Below are positions 25,050 through 33,507 of a DNA stretch of 64,000 nt, piece after piece. A program made the translations under genes and the position numbers. The stretch covers positions 173,481 to 237,480 of the forward strand of contig DASXUX010000052.1 in the NCBI GenBank assembly GCA_036504595.1, given 5' to 3'. The notes beneath the pieces are model-generated. The model saw nothing but the letters and a program-made list of their open reading frames with translations, had not been told where the DNA came from and ran no database searches. The first letter of the stretch is position 1; the number at the start of each line of letters is the position of its first letter. The stretch comes from DASXUX01 sp036504595. GTDB lineage: Bacteria; Planctomycetota; SZUA-567; H5-PLA8.

Positions 25050-26096
25050 TCACGGCTTCGCGTCGCGCGGCAAGTTGGCGGCCAGCGAGCGGATCAGGCC
25101 GAGTTTGCGCAGCGCTCCTTTAGGGAGCGAGAGGCCGACGCGGCACATATCGCCGGCGGAATCCAGGCACATCAGTTTGAAGAGGAAGCGATAGCGCCAC
25201 TCCTTGTGCCGGTCCGAACGCCAAAGTTCGTCAAGCTGAAGGCGCTCGCGAAACCAGCGCTCGCGACAACCGCCCGGCGCAAGCTGGCTGAGTACGCCGG
25301 CCGGTACTTGCGCGGCGCACAGGCGCTCGGCCAGCAGCAAACCTAGCCACGTCGGAGTGCGCAGGCGCCAACGGGTCGCTCGCGAGATGACCGCATCCCA
25401 CTGCGGGCCGAGTGCGCTCATGCGCGCAAAGTCCACAACCAGCATGAGCGGCTCAGCGCACTTGCGGGCGAGGTTCGCAGCGGAGAAAAGCAGGCTGTCT
25501 TCGAGCGTCGGGACGAGGACGCCGCTTTCCAGCATTGCGCGCTGAATAATCTCGTCTTCGGCCATACGCACGGGCGCCTGAAAACCGTCGTGGCCGGTGA
25601 AACCCCAGTGAAGGTCCACGCACACGCGGAAGCCGGGGAGTTTCTCGCGCACGTAATCGGCTTCCGTCGGATTGCCCAACGACTCTGGCCTCAGCGCGAA
25701 GCCCAGGTTGCGCAGCAGTTCGTCCGCGGCCTGCAAGTTCTTGGGCGAGAGCAGCAGATCCAGATCGTTGAACGGCCGCAGCCCGAGTCGTCGATAGACC
25801 GAAAGCGTGAGCGCCGTGCCTTTGGCGAAGACGGCGGGGATCTTCTGTTCGCGCAGCGCGGCGCTGAGTTCGACGGCGGCCTGAAGCTTGATCTTGGCGG
25901 CGAGTTCCTGTTCCGCGAAGAGTTGTTCCCAGCCGGCGAAATTCTTGCCGCCACGCTGCAGCGCTTCGCAAATCATCCCGCCGACGCCGTGCGCGATGGC
26001 CACCGGCAACAACGGATGCAGGTCGGTCTCGGACATGTTGGCGACGGACTTACCGCGCAGGAGTTGGGTAAGCAGAGCGCAATCGGGCGAGGGCAT
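25050..26096 (-). CDS. Uncharacterised nucleotidyltransferase-fold protein (NTP_transf_5-like)
   Basis: 348 residues. The stretch FAKGTALTLSVYRRLGLRPF followed by NDLDLLL is the signature of the uncharacterised nucleotidyltransferase family typified by Pfam PF14907: a Lys-Gly turn, then Arg and two Asp as metal ligands. A later CVDLHW matches the third acidic strand. The C-terminal half is helical and Arg-rich. Members often sit near capsule or peptide-modification genes; here the neighbours (Uma2 nuclease, M1 peptidase) give no hint. Start ATG 26096. The reaction and substrate are unknown. Confidence 0.75.
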   Translation of the reverse strand: MPSPDCALLTQLLRGKSVANMSETDLHPLLPVAIAHGVGGMICEALQRGGKNFAGWEQLFAEQELAAKIKLQAAVELSAALREQKIPAVFAKGTALTLSVYRRLGLRPFNDLDLLLSPKNLQAADELLRNLGFALRPESLGNPTEADYVREKLPGFRVCVDLHWGFTGHDGFQAPVRMAEDEIIQRAMLESGVLVPTLEDSLLFSAANLARKCAEPLMLVVDFARMSALGPQWDAVISRATRWRLRTPTWLGLLLAERLCAAQVPAGVLSQLAPGGCRERWFRERLQLDELWRSDRHKEWRYRFLFKLMCLDSAGDMCRVGLSLPKGALRKLGLIRSLAANLPRDAKP

Positions 26097-26131
26097 GGTG
26101 GGGTTACGATACAGAAGCGACTAAGGAACGT

Positions 26132-26869
26132 CTATGGCAGCAATTCCGCCGCTGGAACTTCCAGGCGTTTGCCGTCCGGCAGGAGCAGCGACACGTTCTG
26201 GCCCGCCTTGATGATGCCCGTTTTCTCATACCGGCCATGGCCGGCCAACGGATGCTCGTAGATTTCGATCTGTCGGTCCGGAATATTGATGATCATGTAT
26301 TGCGGGATACCGGCGTTCGCGTAGATGCCAAGCTTGACGTTGCGGTCTTCCGCCAATGAACTGTCGGCAACTTCGATCACGGAGCTCGTATCTGCCGGAC
26401 CAGGCCGACGATCCGCATAATCTTTCCGCGTTCCTCGAACGATCGCCCCGTCTGGTTCAGGTTCCTGTGTAGACGACAGCGCAAGGGTAGCCTGAGTTCG
26501 AATGTGGCAATTGAACGCCCGGAGCAGGGGCAACAGCTCCGCCAACCCGCCGACCGCAAAAATGTGGCGATCCCCCAAGGTCATGGGATTCCCCCCCCGC
26601 GCCGATCCGTTCTTCCAGACCAGCATGCCTTCCAGCAGTTCGATTGGAGCGCCTTCGATAATCGTCCCCGCTTGAAGCATGTGGTGATACTGCCAAACGG
26701 TGATGGCCACGACCGAGGCGTCGCATTCGAGGATACTCCGCAAGGCGGCTGGGTCCACGCACGGCTGCCCGGCACCAATCGGCGTGAAGTCCTCTTTGAT
26801 CTGTTCACGGGGCCGCTGCGGGAGCGTAGCCGCACGCGCAACACTGGGAGTCCGTGTGGTGGTTTCCAT
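26132..26869 (-). CDS. Uma2-family (DUF820) putative restriction-endonuclease-fold protein
   Basis: About 245 residues. The core reads GAPIELLEGMLVWK, then HIFAVGGLAELLP, EPEPDGAIVRG, SSVIEVADSSLAEDRNVKLGIYA, GIPQYMIINI and RQIEIYEHP, the order of the Uma2 family with the PD-(D/E)xK-like acidic residues (EPDGAI, IEV, KLGIYA). Such proteins are common in Planctomycetota and cyanobacteria and their role is unknown. I start at ATG 26869, with GGAG seven bases upstream; the frame is open to 26890. The N-terminal 40 residues are Arg/Thr-rich and not part of the family. Confidence 0.85.
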   Translation of the reverse strand: METTTRTPSVARAATLPQRPREQIKEDFTPIGAGQPCVDPAALRSILECDASVVAITVWQYHHMLQAGTIIEGAPIELLEGMLVWKNGSARGGNPMTLGDRHIFAVGGLAELLPLLRAFNCHIRTQATLALSSTQEPEPDGAIVRGTRKDYADRRPGPADTSSVIEVADSSLAEDRNVKLGIYANAGIPQYMIINIPDRQIEIYEHPLAGHGRYEKTGIIKAGQNVSLLLPDGKRLEVPAAELLP

Positions 26870-26985
26870 AGGTTGGCTCCAGCCCCTCACCCCGGTCTCG
26901 CTTCGCTCGCTCGGTCCTCTCCCGCAAGGGGAGAGGGGGAAATCAGGCGCCGCTCGGCCCTCGCCCGCAAAGGGGAGAGGGGAAA

Positions 26986-29610
26986 TCAGGCGCCGCTCGC
27001 TCCTGCGGCTCCGCCGTGGGCGCCGCCAGCGCCGCGGACACTGGGGGGCGCGGACATGGCGCTGCTGCTGCTGCCGACCGGTTCGGGGACTTGAACGGCT
27101 GGAACGGCGGACGGGTCGAATTCGCCGATGACGTGGAAGACGAGGCCCTCGCGCTTCTGATCGGGCAGGGCTTCGACTTTGGTCTTGAGCGGGATGTTGC
27201 CGCGCAGGATTTCTTCGCTCATCGGGTCCTCGATGTAGCGTTCCACCGCTCTGCGCAGCGGCCGGGCGCCCATGTCGAGGTTGGTGCCTTTTTCGAGCAG
27301 GAAGGCGAGGGCGTCGTCGTTGAGCACCAGCGTGATCGCCTTGTCGCGCAGCCGCTTGGCGACGTGAGCGACTTCCAGGTTCACGATCTGCGTCAGGTCG
27401 AGCTTCGTGAGGTGGTGGAAGACGATGACATCGTCCAGGCGCGCAATGAACTCCGGCCGGAACTCCTCTTCCATCTTCGCGGTCAGTTTGCGTTTCAGGT
27501 CCGAATAACTGGCCTCTTCGGAGCGGCGGCCGAAGCCGATGGACCCGGAGTCCTTGATCAGCTTGGCGCCAACATTCGAGGTCATGATCAAGATCGTGTT
27601 GCGGAAGTCCACATGCCGGCCGTAGCTGTCGGTCAGCTTGCCGTCTTCCATGATCTGCAACAGGATGTTGAAGATTTCCGGATGCGCTTTTTCGATTTCG
27701 TCCAGCAGGACCACTGAGTACGGACGGCGGCGGATTTTCTCGGTGAGTTGGCCGCCTTCCTCATAGCCGACGTAGCCCGGCGGAGCGCCAACGAGCCGCG
27801 AGACCGCGTGCTTCTCCATGTATTCGGACATGTCGATCTGCACCAGCGCGTCCTGGTCGCCGAACATGAACTCGGCGAGCACCTTGGCCAGCAGGGTTTT
27901 GCCGACGCCGGTCGGACCCAGGAAGATGAACGAACCGATCGGACGCCGCGGATCTTTGAGGCCGGCGCGGCTGCGGCGGACGGCCTTGGCGATTGTGCCG
28001 ATGGCTTCGTCCTGACTGATGACGCGTTTGTGCAGCGCCTCTTCCATCTTCAGCAAGCGTTCGGTTTCGGCGCCCTGCATCTTGCGCAGCGGAATGCCGG
28101 TCATCTTGCTGACGACTTCGCGCACGACTTCCTCGTCCACCACGCCGATGGTTTCGGACGAAGATTCGCGCCACTCCTTTTGAATTTTCTTCATCTGATT
28201 GCGCAGAATTTCGGCGCGGTCGCGGTATTCGGCGGCTGTTTCAAAATCCTGGCCGGCCACCGCCTGCTCTTTTTCCATCTCGAGCTCAGCGATTTCCTTT
28301 TCGATGTCCTTCAGGTCGGGCGGCCGCGTCATCTTGCTCAATCGGATGCGTGACCCAGACTCGTCGATGACGTCGATGGCCTTGTCCGGCAGGAAGCGGC
28401 CGGTGATGTAGCGGTCGGAGAGCTTGACGGCTTCGTCCAGCGCTTCGTCCTTGATGCGCACACGGTGGTGAGCTTCGTATTTGTCGCGCAGGCCTTTCAG
28501 GATCGCCAATGCTTCGTCCTGCGTCGGCGGATTGACCATGATGGTCTGGAAGCGCCGTTCCAGAGCGGAATCTTTTTCGATGTACTTGCGGTACTCATCG
28601 AGCGTCGTGGCGCCGATGCACTGCACTTCGCCGCGGGCCAGAGCGGGCTTGAGCACGTTGCTGGCGTCGATGCTGCCTTCCGCTCCGCCGGCGCCGACGA
28701 GCGTGTGTAATTCGTCGATGAAGAGGATCACGTTCTTGCTGCGGCGGACTTCGTTCATCACGGCCTTGATGCGCTCTTCGAACTGGCCGCGGTACTTGGT
28801 GCCGGCGACCATCATCGCCAGGTCCAGCACGACCACGCGTCGGCCGCGCAGCAGTTCGGGGACTTCGCCTTCGACGACCATCTGCGCAAAACCTTCGACG
28901 ATGGCGGTCTTGCCGACGCCGGCTTCACCGAGCAGCACCGGGTTGTTCTTGGTGCGGCGCGCGAGGATCTGGAGCACGCGTTCGATCTCGTTATGCCGGC
29001 CGATGACGGGGTCGAGCTTGCCTTCGCGCGCCAATTCAGTCAAATCGCGCCCGAAGCTGTCCAAAGCGGGCGTTTTGCTTTCGCCGGGCTTGCTGGACGT
29101 GGAGCCCTGTGAGCTGCTGCCGCTGGAGGTCGGTTCACCGCCGGCGGACTCCGCGTCTTTGCTCTGCTGAGTCTCGGCACCGAGGAACTCCATAACCTCA
29201 TTGCGCACGTCCTCGAGCTTCAGACCGAGGTTCATGAGCACCTGCGCGGCAAGACCTTCCTGCTCGCGCAAGAGGCCGAGCAGCAGGTGTTCGGTGCCGA
29301 CGTAGTTGTGGTCGAGCGCGCGGGCTTCATCGATGGCGAACTCAAGCACCTTCTTCGCTCGCGGCGTGAAGGGGAGCTGGCCCATCGTGACGACATCGGG
29401 CGCGGGCTTGACGAGTTTCTCGACTTCCAGCCGGACCTTCTCCAGATCCACGTCGAGATTCTCAAGCACGTTGGCCGCGACGCCGGAGCCTTCTTTGACC
29501 AGGCCCAGCAACACGTGTTCGGTGCCGATGTAATCGTGGTTGAAACGTTCCGCTTCCTGCCGAGCGAAGCTCATGACTTTGCGGGCGCGATCAGTAAACC
29601 GGTCAAACAT
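26986..29610 (-). CDS. clpC: ClpC AAA+ unfoldase
   Basis: 874 residues, the ATPase partner of ClpP. In order: two N-terminal Clp repeats (FTDRARKVMSFARQEAE; FTPRAKKVLEFAIDEAR), a Ser/Gly-rich linker, AAA+ module 1 with GEAGVGKT and FIDELHTL, a UVR-type middle domain (DFETAAEYRDRAEIL), AAA+ module 2 with GPTGVGKT and LLDEIEKAHP, and a C-terminal D2-small domain. The last 35 residues are Gly/Ala/Ser-rich. The middle domain and length match ClpC rather than ClpB or ClpA. ATG 29610 has GGGAG upstream. A ClpP gene is about 10 kb away (40125-40739), not adjacent. A palindrome lies in its promoter region at 29675-29718. Confidence 0.96.
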   Translation of the reverse strand: MFDRFTDRARKVMSFARQEAERFNHDYIGTEHVLLGLVKEGSGVAANVLENLDVDLEKVRLEVEKLVKPAPDVVTMGQLPFTPRAKKVLEFAIDEARALDHNYVGTEHLLLGLLREQEGLAAQVLMNLGLKLEDVRNEVMEFLGAETQQSKDAESAGGEPTSSGSSSQGSTSSKPGESKTPALDSFGRDLTELAREGKLDPVIGRHNEIERVLQILARRTKNNPVLLGEAGVGKTAIVEGFAQMVVEGEVPELLRGRRVVVLDLAMMVAGTKYRGQFEERIKAVMNEVRRSKNVILFIDELHTLVGAGGAEGSIDASNVLKPALARGEVQCIGATTLDEYRKYIEKDSALERRFQTIMVNPPTQDEALAILKGLRDKYEAHHRVRIKDEALDEAVKLSDRYITGRFLPDKAIDVIDESGSRIRLSKMTRPPDLKDIEKEIAELEMEKEQAVAGQDFETAAEYRDRAEILRNQMKKIQKEWRESSSETIGVVDEEVVREVVSKMTGIPLRKMQGAETERLLKMEEALHKRVISQDEAIGTIAKAVRRSRAGLKDPRRPIGSFIFLGPTGVGKTLLAKVLAEFMFGDQDALVQIDMSEYMEKHAVSRLVGAPPGYVGYEEGGQLTEKIRRRPYSVVLLDEIEKAHPEIFNILLQIMEDGKLTDSYGRHVDFRNTILIMTSNVGAKLIKDSGSIGFGRRSEEASYSDLKRKLTAKMEEEFRPEFIARLDDVIVFHHLTKLDLTQIVNLEVAHVAKRLRDKAITLVLNDDALAFLLEKGTNLDMGARPLRRAVERYIEDPMSEEILRGNIPLKTKVEALPDQKREGLVFHVIGEFDPSAVPAVQVPEPVGSSSSAMSAPPSVRGAGGAHGGAAGASGA

Positions 29611-29674
29611 ATCTCACTCCCTAACGTGGATGAATGATCTTCATCCCTTAAAGAATAGCGTTACTCCGAGCGCA

Positions 29675-29718
29675 AGTGTAGCGCACTTTGAGCCCGCTCC
29701 AAAGCGGTATTTTACACT
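29675..29718 (-). promoter_or_regulatory. Possible clpC promoter inside an imperfect palindrome
   Basis: On the minus strand TTGGAG (29702-29697), a 16-bp spacer and TACACT (29680-29675) form a weak sigma-70 promoter. The outer AGTGTA/TACACT (29675-29680; 29713-29718) and inner CTTTG/CAAAG are symmetric, so a stress regulator could bind here. It is not a CIRCE or HrcA element. Confidence 0.35.
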
Positions 29719-29958
29719 GAAACAGGTCAGATTGGCGTCTATTTTGTGATTTTCCCTCCCCTTTCCCAGTGAAACAGCGAAGTCTATGCCACGGGGTGCA
29801 CTGTTGTCTCAATGTACCAGCTTGCCAGGATTCATCCTGCGGTGCAGAACATGGGTTCCGGCTTTGGGCTTTAGGCGCGAGAAGCCGCCAGATGCGAAGC
29901 GACATGCTCTGCTGCACCAAGCACTTGCATCCTCGGCCGACCTCACGACAATGCGCGC
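29719..29958. other. Gene-free stretch between clpC and the PQQ-propeller gene
   Basis: Divergent intergenic region of 348 bp in total (29611-29958). Apart from the clpC-side palindrome I see no repeat, RNA gene or credible small gene here, and no clear promoter for the downstream gene. Confidence 0.5.
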
Positions 29959-31221
29959 ATGCGCCTGAAACTCCTGACCCTTTCACTGTTAATCGCGCTC
30001 GCCGTCCATGCGGGTGAGCCCGCGTGGGACGACCTGCCGGAGGTTAAGCCGGCGTCAAAAGACTGGCCGTGGTGGCGCGGGCCGACGCGCAACGACATCG
30101 CGGCGTCGGCGAAAGATCCGCCGGTAAAGTGGAGCCCGACGGAGAACATCGCGTGGAAGGCTGAGGTGCCGGGACGGGGGCATGGCACGCCGTGTATCTG
30201 GGGCGACAAGATTTTTTTGCCGACTGCCGATGACAAGGCGCAAGTCCAGTACCTGCTGTGCTTCGATCGCAAAACCGGAGAGAAACTCTGGCAGACCGAA
30301 GTGCACAAAGGCGGGTTCATGAAGATGCACCCGAAGAACTCGCATGCATCGTCCACGCCGGCGTGCGACGGCGAGCGTGTCTTCATTCCGTTCATGGTGC
30401 AAAACGGGATGTGGCTGACGGCTCTGGATTTCAGCGGCAAGATTCTCTGGCAGAAGAAGCTGGGCGCGTTTGTGTCGATGCACGGATACGGATCGTCGCC
30501 GGTGATCTATCGGTCAGCAGTCATCGTGCTTGCCGACAACGTGAAAGGCAGTTACGTGACGGCGGTGCACCGGAAGACCGGCGAGATCCTGTGGCGCACG
30601 GAGCGGCCGGATTACTATCTGGGCAATTATTCGAGCCCCAACGTTGGGACGCTGGCCGGACGCGAGCAGCTCGTGATCCCCGGGCCGAATAAAGTGATCA
30701 GCTATGAGCCGCTGACGGGCAAGGTGCTGTGGAGTTGCGACGGGCCGAGCGAATCGGCGACATGCAGCGTTACGTACGGCGGCGATCTGGTCTATTGCAA
30801 TGCCGGATACCCGAAGCGCAATCTGCTGTGCATTCGCGGCGACGGCTCGGGCGACGTGACGAAGACGCACATCGTCTGGCGCAAAGATGGCGGCAACGGC
30901 GACGTGCCCGCTCTGCTGCTTTCTGACGGGCTGCTGTATCAGCAGGTGGACGAAGGCCGCATCGTGTCCTTCGACGCCGCCAAAGGCGACATCGTTTGGG
31001 AGAACAAACTGAAGGGCGTGTTCAGCAGTTCTCCGGTGCTGGCCGACGGCAAGATCTATATTAGCAACGAAGCGGGCAACATGTACGTGCTGAAGGCTGG
31101 GCGGGCGTTTGAAGTTCTGGCCGAGAACAATATGGCGGAGGGGTGTTATGCGACGCCGGTGATTTTGGGGAACAGGATATTCTTGAGGACATTTAAGAGT
31201 TTGTGGTGTGTGGGGAAGTAG
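29959..31221 (+). CDS. Exported PQQ-like beta-propeller protein
   Basis: 420 residues. A signal peptide (MRLKLLTLSLLIALAVHA, cleavage near AGEPAW) is followed by a beta-propeller of WD/PQQ-type blades; repeated units have the form of an Ala/Gly-rich strand and then a W residue (KTGEKLWQTE, KTGEILWRTE, LTGKVLWSCD, AKGDIVWENK). The W-W-R-GPTRNDIA motif near residue 35 is typical of the PQQ-repeat proteins abundant in Planctomycetota, often annotated as outer-membrane assembly lipoprotein-like. There is no lipobox and no evidence for bound PQQ. ATG 29959 has no clear Shine-Dalgarno; an ATG at 29951 is out of frame. Confidence 0.88.
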   Translation: MRLKLLTLSLLIALAVHAGEPAWDDLPEVKPASKDWPWWRGPTRNDIAASAKDPPVKWSPTENIAWKAEVPGRGHGTPCIWGDKIFLPTADDKAQVQYLLCFDRKTGEKLWQTEVHKGGFMKMHPKNSHASSTPACDGERVFIPFMVQNGMWLTALDFSGKILWQKKLGAFVSMHGYGSSPVIYRSAVIVLADNVKGSYVTAVHRKTGEILWRTERPDYYLGNYSSPNVGTLAGREQLVIPGPNKVISYEPLTGKVLWSCDGPSESATCSVTYGGDLVYCNAGYPKRNLLCIRGDGSGDVTKTHIVWRKDGGNGDVPALLLSDGLLYQQVDEGRIVSFDAAKGDIVWENKLKGVFSSSPVLADGKIYISNEAGNMYVLKAGRAFEVLAENNMAEGCYATPVILGNRIFLRTFKSLWCVGK

Positions 31222-31286
31222 TTGTCCTCCGCACTCGCCTGCAAACAGCCGCAGACCAGTGGCACCCCTCACGGGCGCAAGGTGCT

Positions 31287-31382
31287 GCGCTAGAGCAAGG
31301 CCAGCCGGCCATTCGCGACGTGCTGCTGCCGAGGCTGCTGTCGGGAGAAATGCGGGTGTCAGACGCCGAAGAAACCGTGGAG
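31287..31382 (+). pseudogene. Remnant of the C-terminus of a type I restriction specificity subunit (HsdS)
   Basis: In one frame the DNA reads ALEQGQPAIRDVLLPRLLSG followed by EMRVSDAEETVE. The pattern RDxLLPRLLSGExRV is the hallmark end of HsdS proteins. There is no upstream HsdS sequence: the frame enters directly from the PQQ gene's 3' flank, and no hsdM or hsdR is in the window. It is therefore a leftover of a type I restriction-modification locus. Confidence 0.65.
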
Positions 31383-31390
31383 ACCAGAAC

Positions 31391-31732
31391 ATGGGACGAT
31401 TCAGCTACGACGAGCAGTTGTTGCAACAGTGGAAGTCGTATCCCGTGCGTGTGGTCGGGCCGCGTGATTCCCGGTGCTGTCTTAAGCCCACTCTGCTTGT
31501 GCAGAGCATGGGTGGTGGTTTCGTATCCGCAAACTGCTCAGAGTGTGATAGTAAGCAAACCCTAACCCAGAGCGAATTCACGAACTTGGGCCTTTGGGTC
31601 AACTGCCCGAACTGTCGCAAACGCATGCTGACTTGGGAAGACCCTCACAAGAACTACGCCTACCAGTGTGCTGAATGTCAAATCTTCATTCTGCTGGCTG
31701 ACATCCTGCCCCACTGGGAGGATCTGCTCTGA
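31391..31732 (+). CDS. Small zinc-ribbon-like hypothetical protein
   Basis: 113 residues, no family recognised. It has three CxxC pairs (CSEC about residue 49, CPNC about 71 and CAEC about 92), suggesting one or two zinc ribbons, and a further CC near residue 29. The N-terminus (MGRFSYDEQLLQQWKSYPVR) and Trp/Leu-rich C-terminus (LADILPHWEDLL) are unremarkable. ATG 31391 lies nine bases after the HsdS-like remnant and has no strong Shine-Dalgarno. Codon use is less GC-biased than flanking genes, consistent with an accessory segment. It may be a regulator or nuclease accessory, but nothing in the sequence decides this. Confidence 0.5.
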   Translation: MGRFSYDEQLLQQWKSYPVRVVGPRDSRCCLKPTLLVQSMGGGFVSANCSECDSKQTLTQSEFTNLGLWVNCPNCRKRMLTWEDPHKNYAYQCAECQIFILLADILPHWEDLL

Positions 31733-31774
31733 GTCTGGCGCTGTTGAGTCATCTTTGGCCAAGGTGGGAGATAT

Positions 31775-32035
31775 ATGGAAGACCAAGACGAGACCGATCC
31801 CGCTAACGTAGATCGCGGCATCCTCAATTACATCCTAGTAAAATCTTCGCTCTTCAAGGAGGTGGCATACCATGAGGGCTCCGGCCTCCTGATCGTCGGC
31901 ACCCATAAGGGCGCAACTCTTGAGAGCTACGGCGTGAGTAGAGCAGATTACGATGCGTTTATGGGGGCGGAATCCAAGGGCGTGTTTCACCGGGAGGTGA
32001 TCACTCCGAAATACGGGTATGAGAAAGTGAACTGA
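31775..32035 (+). CDS. KTSC-domain small protein
   Basis: 86 residues. The stretch KEVAYHEGSGLLIVGTHKGA, then YGVSRADYDAFMGAESKGVF and HREVITPKYGY, has the strand order and spacing of the KTSC domain (a short fold found alone or fused to phage and conflict-system proteins): the 'VxYDxxxxxLxVxF' strand pair, 'YxVxxxxYxxxxxAxSxGxxF' and a final 'I..KY' strand. The name-giving KTSC-like residues are replaced here. ATG 31775 has GGGAG upstream. It lies in the accessory patch with the hsdS remnant. Biochemical role unknown. Confidence 0.6.
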   Translation: MEDQDETDPANVDRGILNYILVKSSLFKEVAYHEGSGLLIVGTHKGATLESYGVSRADYDAFMGAESKGVFHREVITPKYGYEKVN

Positions 32036-32123
32036 AATACAGGGAAATACGGGGACGCGCACGCGACTTGGCCAGCCGCGGATAGGTGGAGTCATTGAGG
32101 CCCGGATCGGCCGACGCTAAAAT

Positions 32124-32230
32124 AGCCGGCCCCTCCGGGGCTCTCCATTCCCACGCCGTCTGTTCCCACGGCTGACGCGCTTACGCCGTGGGCTACCCGT
32201 GTTGCACCCCTCCGGGGCTGAACGCTTACG
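32124..32230. repeat. Structured repeat, 'AGCCCCGG / GTAGCCC' family, copy 1 (minus orientation)
   Basis: Contains GCCCCTCCGGGGC (32129-32141), CCCACGGC paired with GCCGTGGG (32165-32172; 32185-32192) and CCCCTCCGGGG (32207-32217). Its reverse complement aligns with 33035-33157 and 61755-61880. Non-coding. Confidence 0.7.
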
Positions 32231-32242
32231 AGTTTTGAAGTA

Positions 32243-32343
32243 TCTACTATTAGCTCGTTTTGGTGACTTATCAATGGCCGCGGATCGCATAAATACTGAT
32301 GCTAACAGGAATAAAAAAATGAGTGCTGGTGACTTACGTGGTG
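32243..32343. repeat. 101-bp AT-rich repeat, copy A
   Basis: Shares its first 23 bases (TCTACTATTAGCTCGTTTTG...) and its last 10 (TTACGTGGTG) with copy B at 32766-32866, and has exactly the same length. GGTGACTTA occurs at 32262 and 32328 (66 bp apart) and again after the element at 32402. In copy B both internal positions read GGTGCGTTA. The sequence is far richer in A/T than its surroundings. No ORF. The gene-free stretch 32036-33507 holds this pair, three other repeats and no credible gene. Confidence 0.75.
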
Positions 32344-32765
32344 ATTAACATTTCGTCATCTTATAAACGGTTTTCCCTACAGTAGTAGCAAGATCAGGAG
32401 TGGTGACTTATAAATCGTGTATCCACCGTGTGTTACAGCTTCACTACTGCTGACCACTCTGGCGCGCCAAGCACTTCGGCCCGCGCCGCACCACCTACCC
32501 CGCAGGGCACCTGTACTACAAACGTCTCAAATCCTCGCGTCCCGCGACGGACTTTCCAAGTTCAGTAGTCGCGCCTTTGGCGCTTTGCCGCCGCCCACTT
32601 ACGGTCGCAGTACGCGCTCCGTGTGGCGAAGCCGTTTCGCCCCGTCTCCCCGTCCCCGCGTCTCCCCGTCTGCTCCGATTTTGGTTGCGGCCCCCGCCAC
32701 ACTAAGCTCGTCCGTGTCCACCCGTGTTCGTCCGCCGTTGGTTCTGAATTCTGCATTTTGAACTC

Positions 32766-32866
32766 TCTACTATTAGCTCGTTTTGGTGCGTTAGCAGCGG
32801 CCAAATTACGTATAACTCAATCGCATACCAGAAGTAAAAAAATCAGCGCTGGTGCGTTACGTGGTG
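32766..32866. repeat. 101-bp AT-rich repeat, copy B
   Basis: Second copy of the 32243 element, 523 bp downstream and in the same orientation. Its GGTGCGTTA motifs are at 32785 and 32851, again 66 bp apart. The centre is diverged but of equal length; an A-run before the second motif is conserved. GTGGTGCGCACCAC follows its end as a perfect palindrome (32861-32874). Confidence 0.75.
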
Positions 32867-33034
32867 CGCACCACTGCGCTCCGGCCCCGCCACACCACTT
32901 TCCGCGCCAGCGCATGGCACGTCCGGCGCGGCGAGTGGCCTTGCTCTACTCATAGCACCCTGTGCCCCTGATGGGTGTAGCCGTTCAGCCCGGCGAGCGT
33001 CTCCTCTTTGGCCTTGCACTATCGTGCTTTTGCA

Positions 33035-33157
33035 GTTCGTAGCCGCGGAGCGGCGTCACACGGGTAGCCCGCAGCGTAAGCGCGGGGACGCATCGCCTTC
33101 GATGACAGAAGCCTCGGAGAGGCGACACAACGATCCGCAAAAGGACTGAACGCTTAC
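33035..33157. repeat. Structured repeat, 'GTAGCCC' family, copy 2
   Basis: Begins GTTCGTAGCCGCGGAGCGGC like the copy at 61755 and ends GAACGCTTAC versus GAACGGTTAC there. Internal stems differ in a paired manner (GCCTCGGAGAGGC here, GCCCCGGATGGGGC there). Confidence 0.75.
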
Positions 33158-33307
33158 TGGTGGGCGCCATCTGCGGCTGTTTGCAGACTGGTGCGAAGCG
33201 CCCTGTCGCCCGCTTCCTCCCAACCGGCCTCTTGTCTCCCCCCGTTACTCCGTCGTATAATGGTGCCTGCGAAGCAAGTAACGGCTCAATCAAGACGCGG
33301 AAAGTAG

Positions 33308-33327
33308 CGCAATCCTCCCGGATTGCG
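33308..33327. repeat. CGCAATCC palindrome, inverted copy
   Basis: Exact reverse complement of the 20-mer before dnaG, including the adjacent GTAG (CTAC on the other strand). Confidence 0.8.
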
Positions 33328-33507
33328 TGCCCTTCGGTCCCCGCGCGGGAGAGGGGTTAGGGGTGAGGGGCAGGAGGGGCCGAATGGCTCTACCTTTTAC
33401 GCCCTGAAACGCGGCAAAGATTCCGGCGGAGACACACCGTTCCGACATACCGGTTATAAGGTGCTTAGGGTAATTAAGACCGTGCGTGACTTCTAAGGAG
33501 GATGCGG

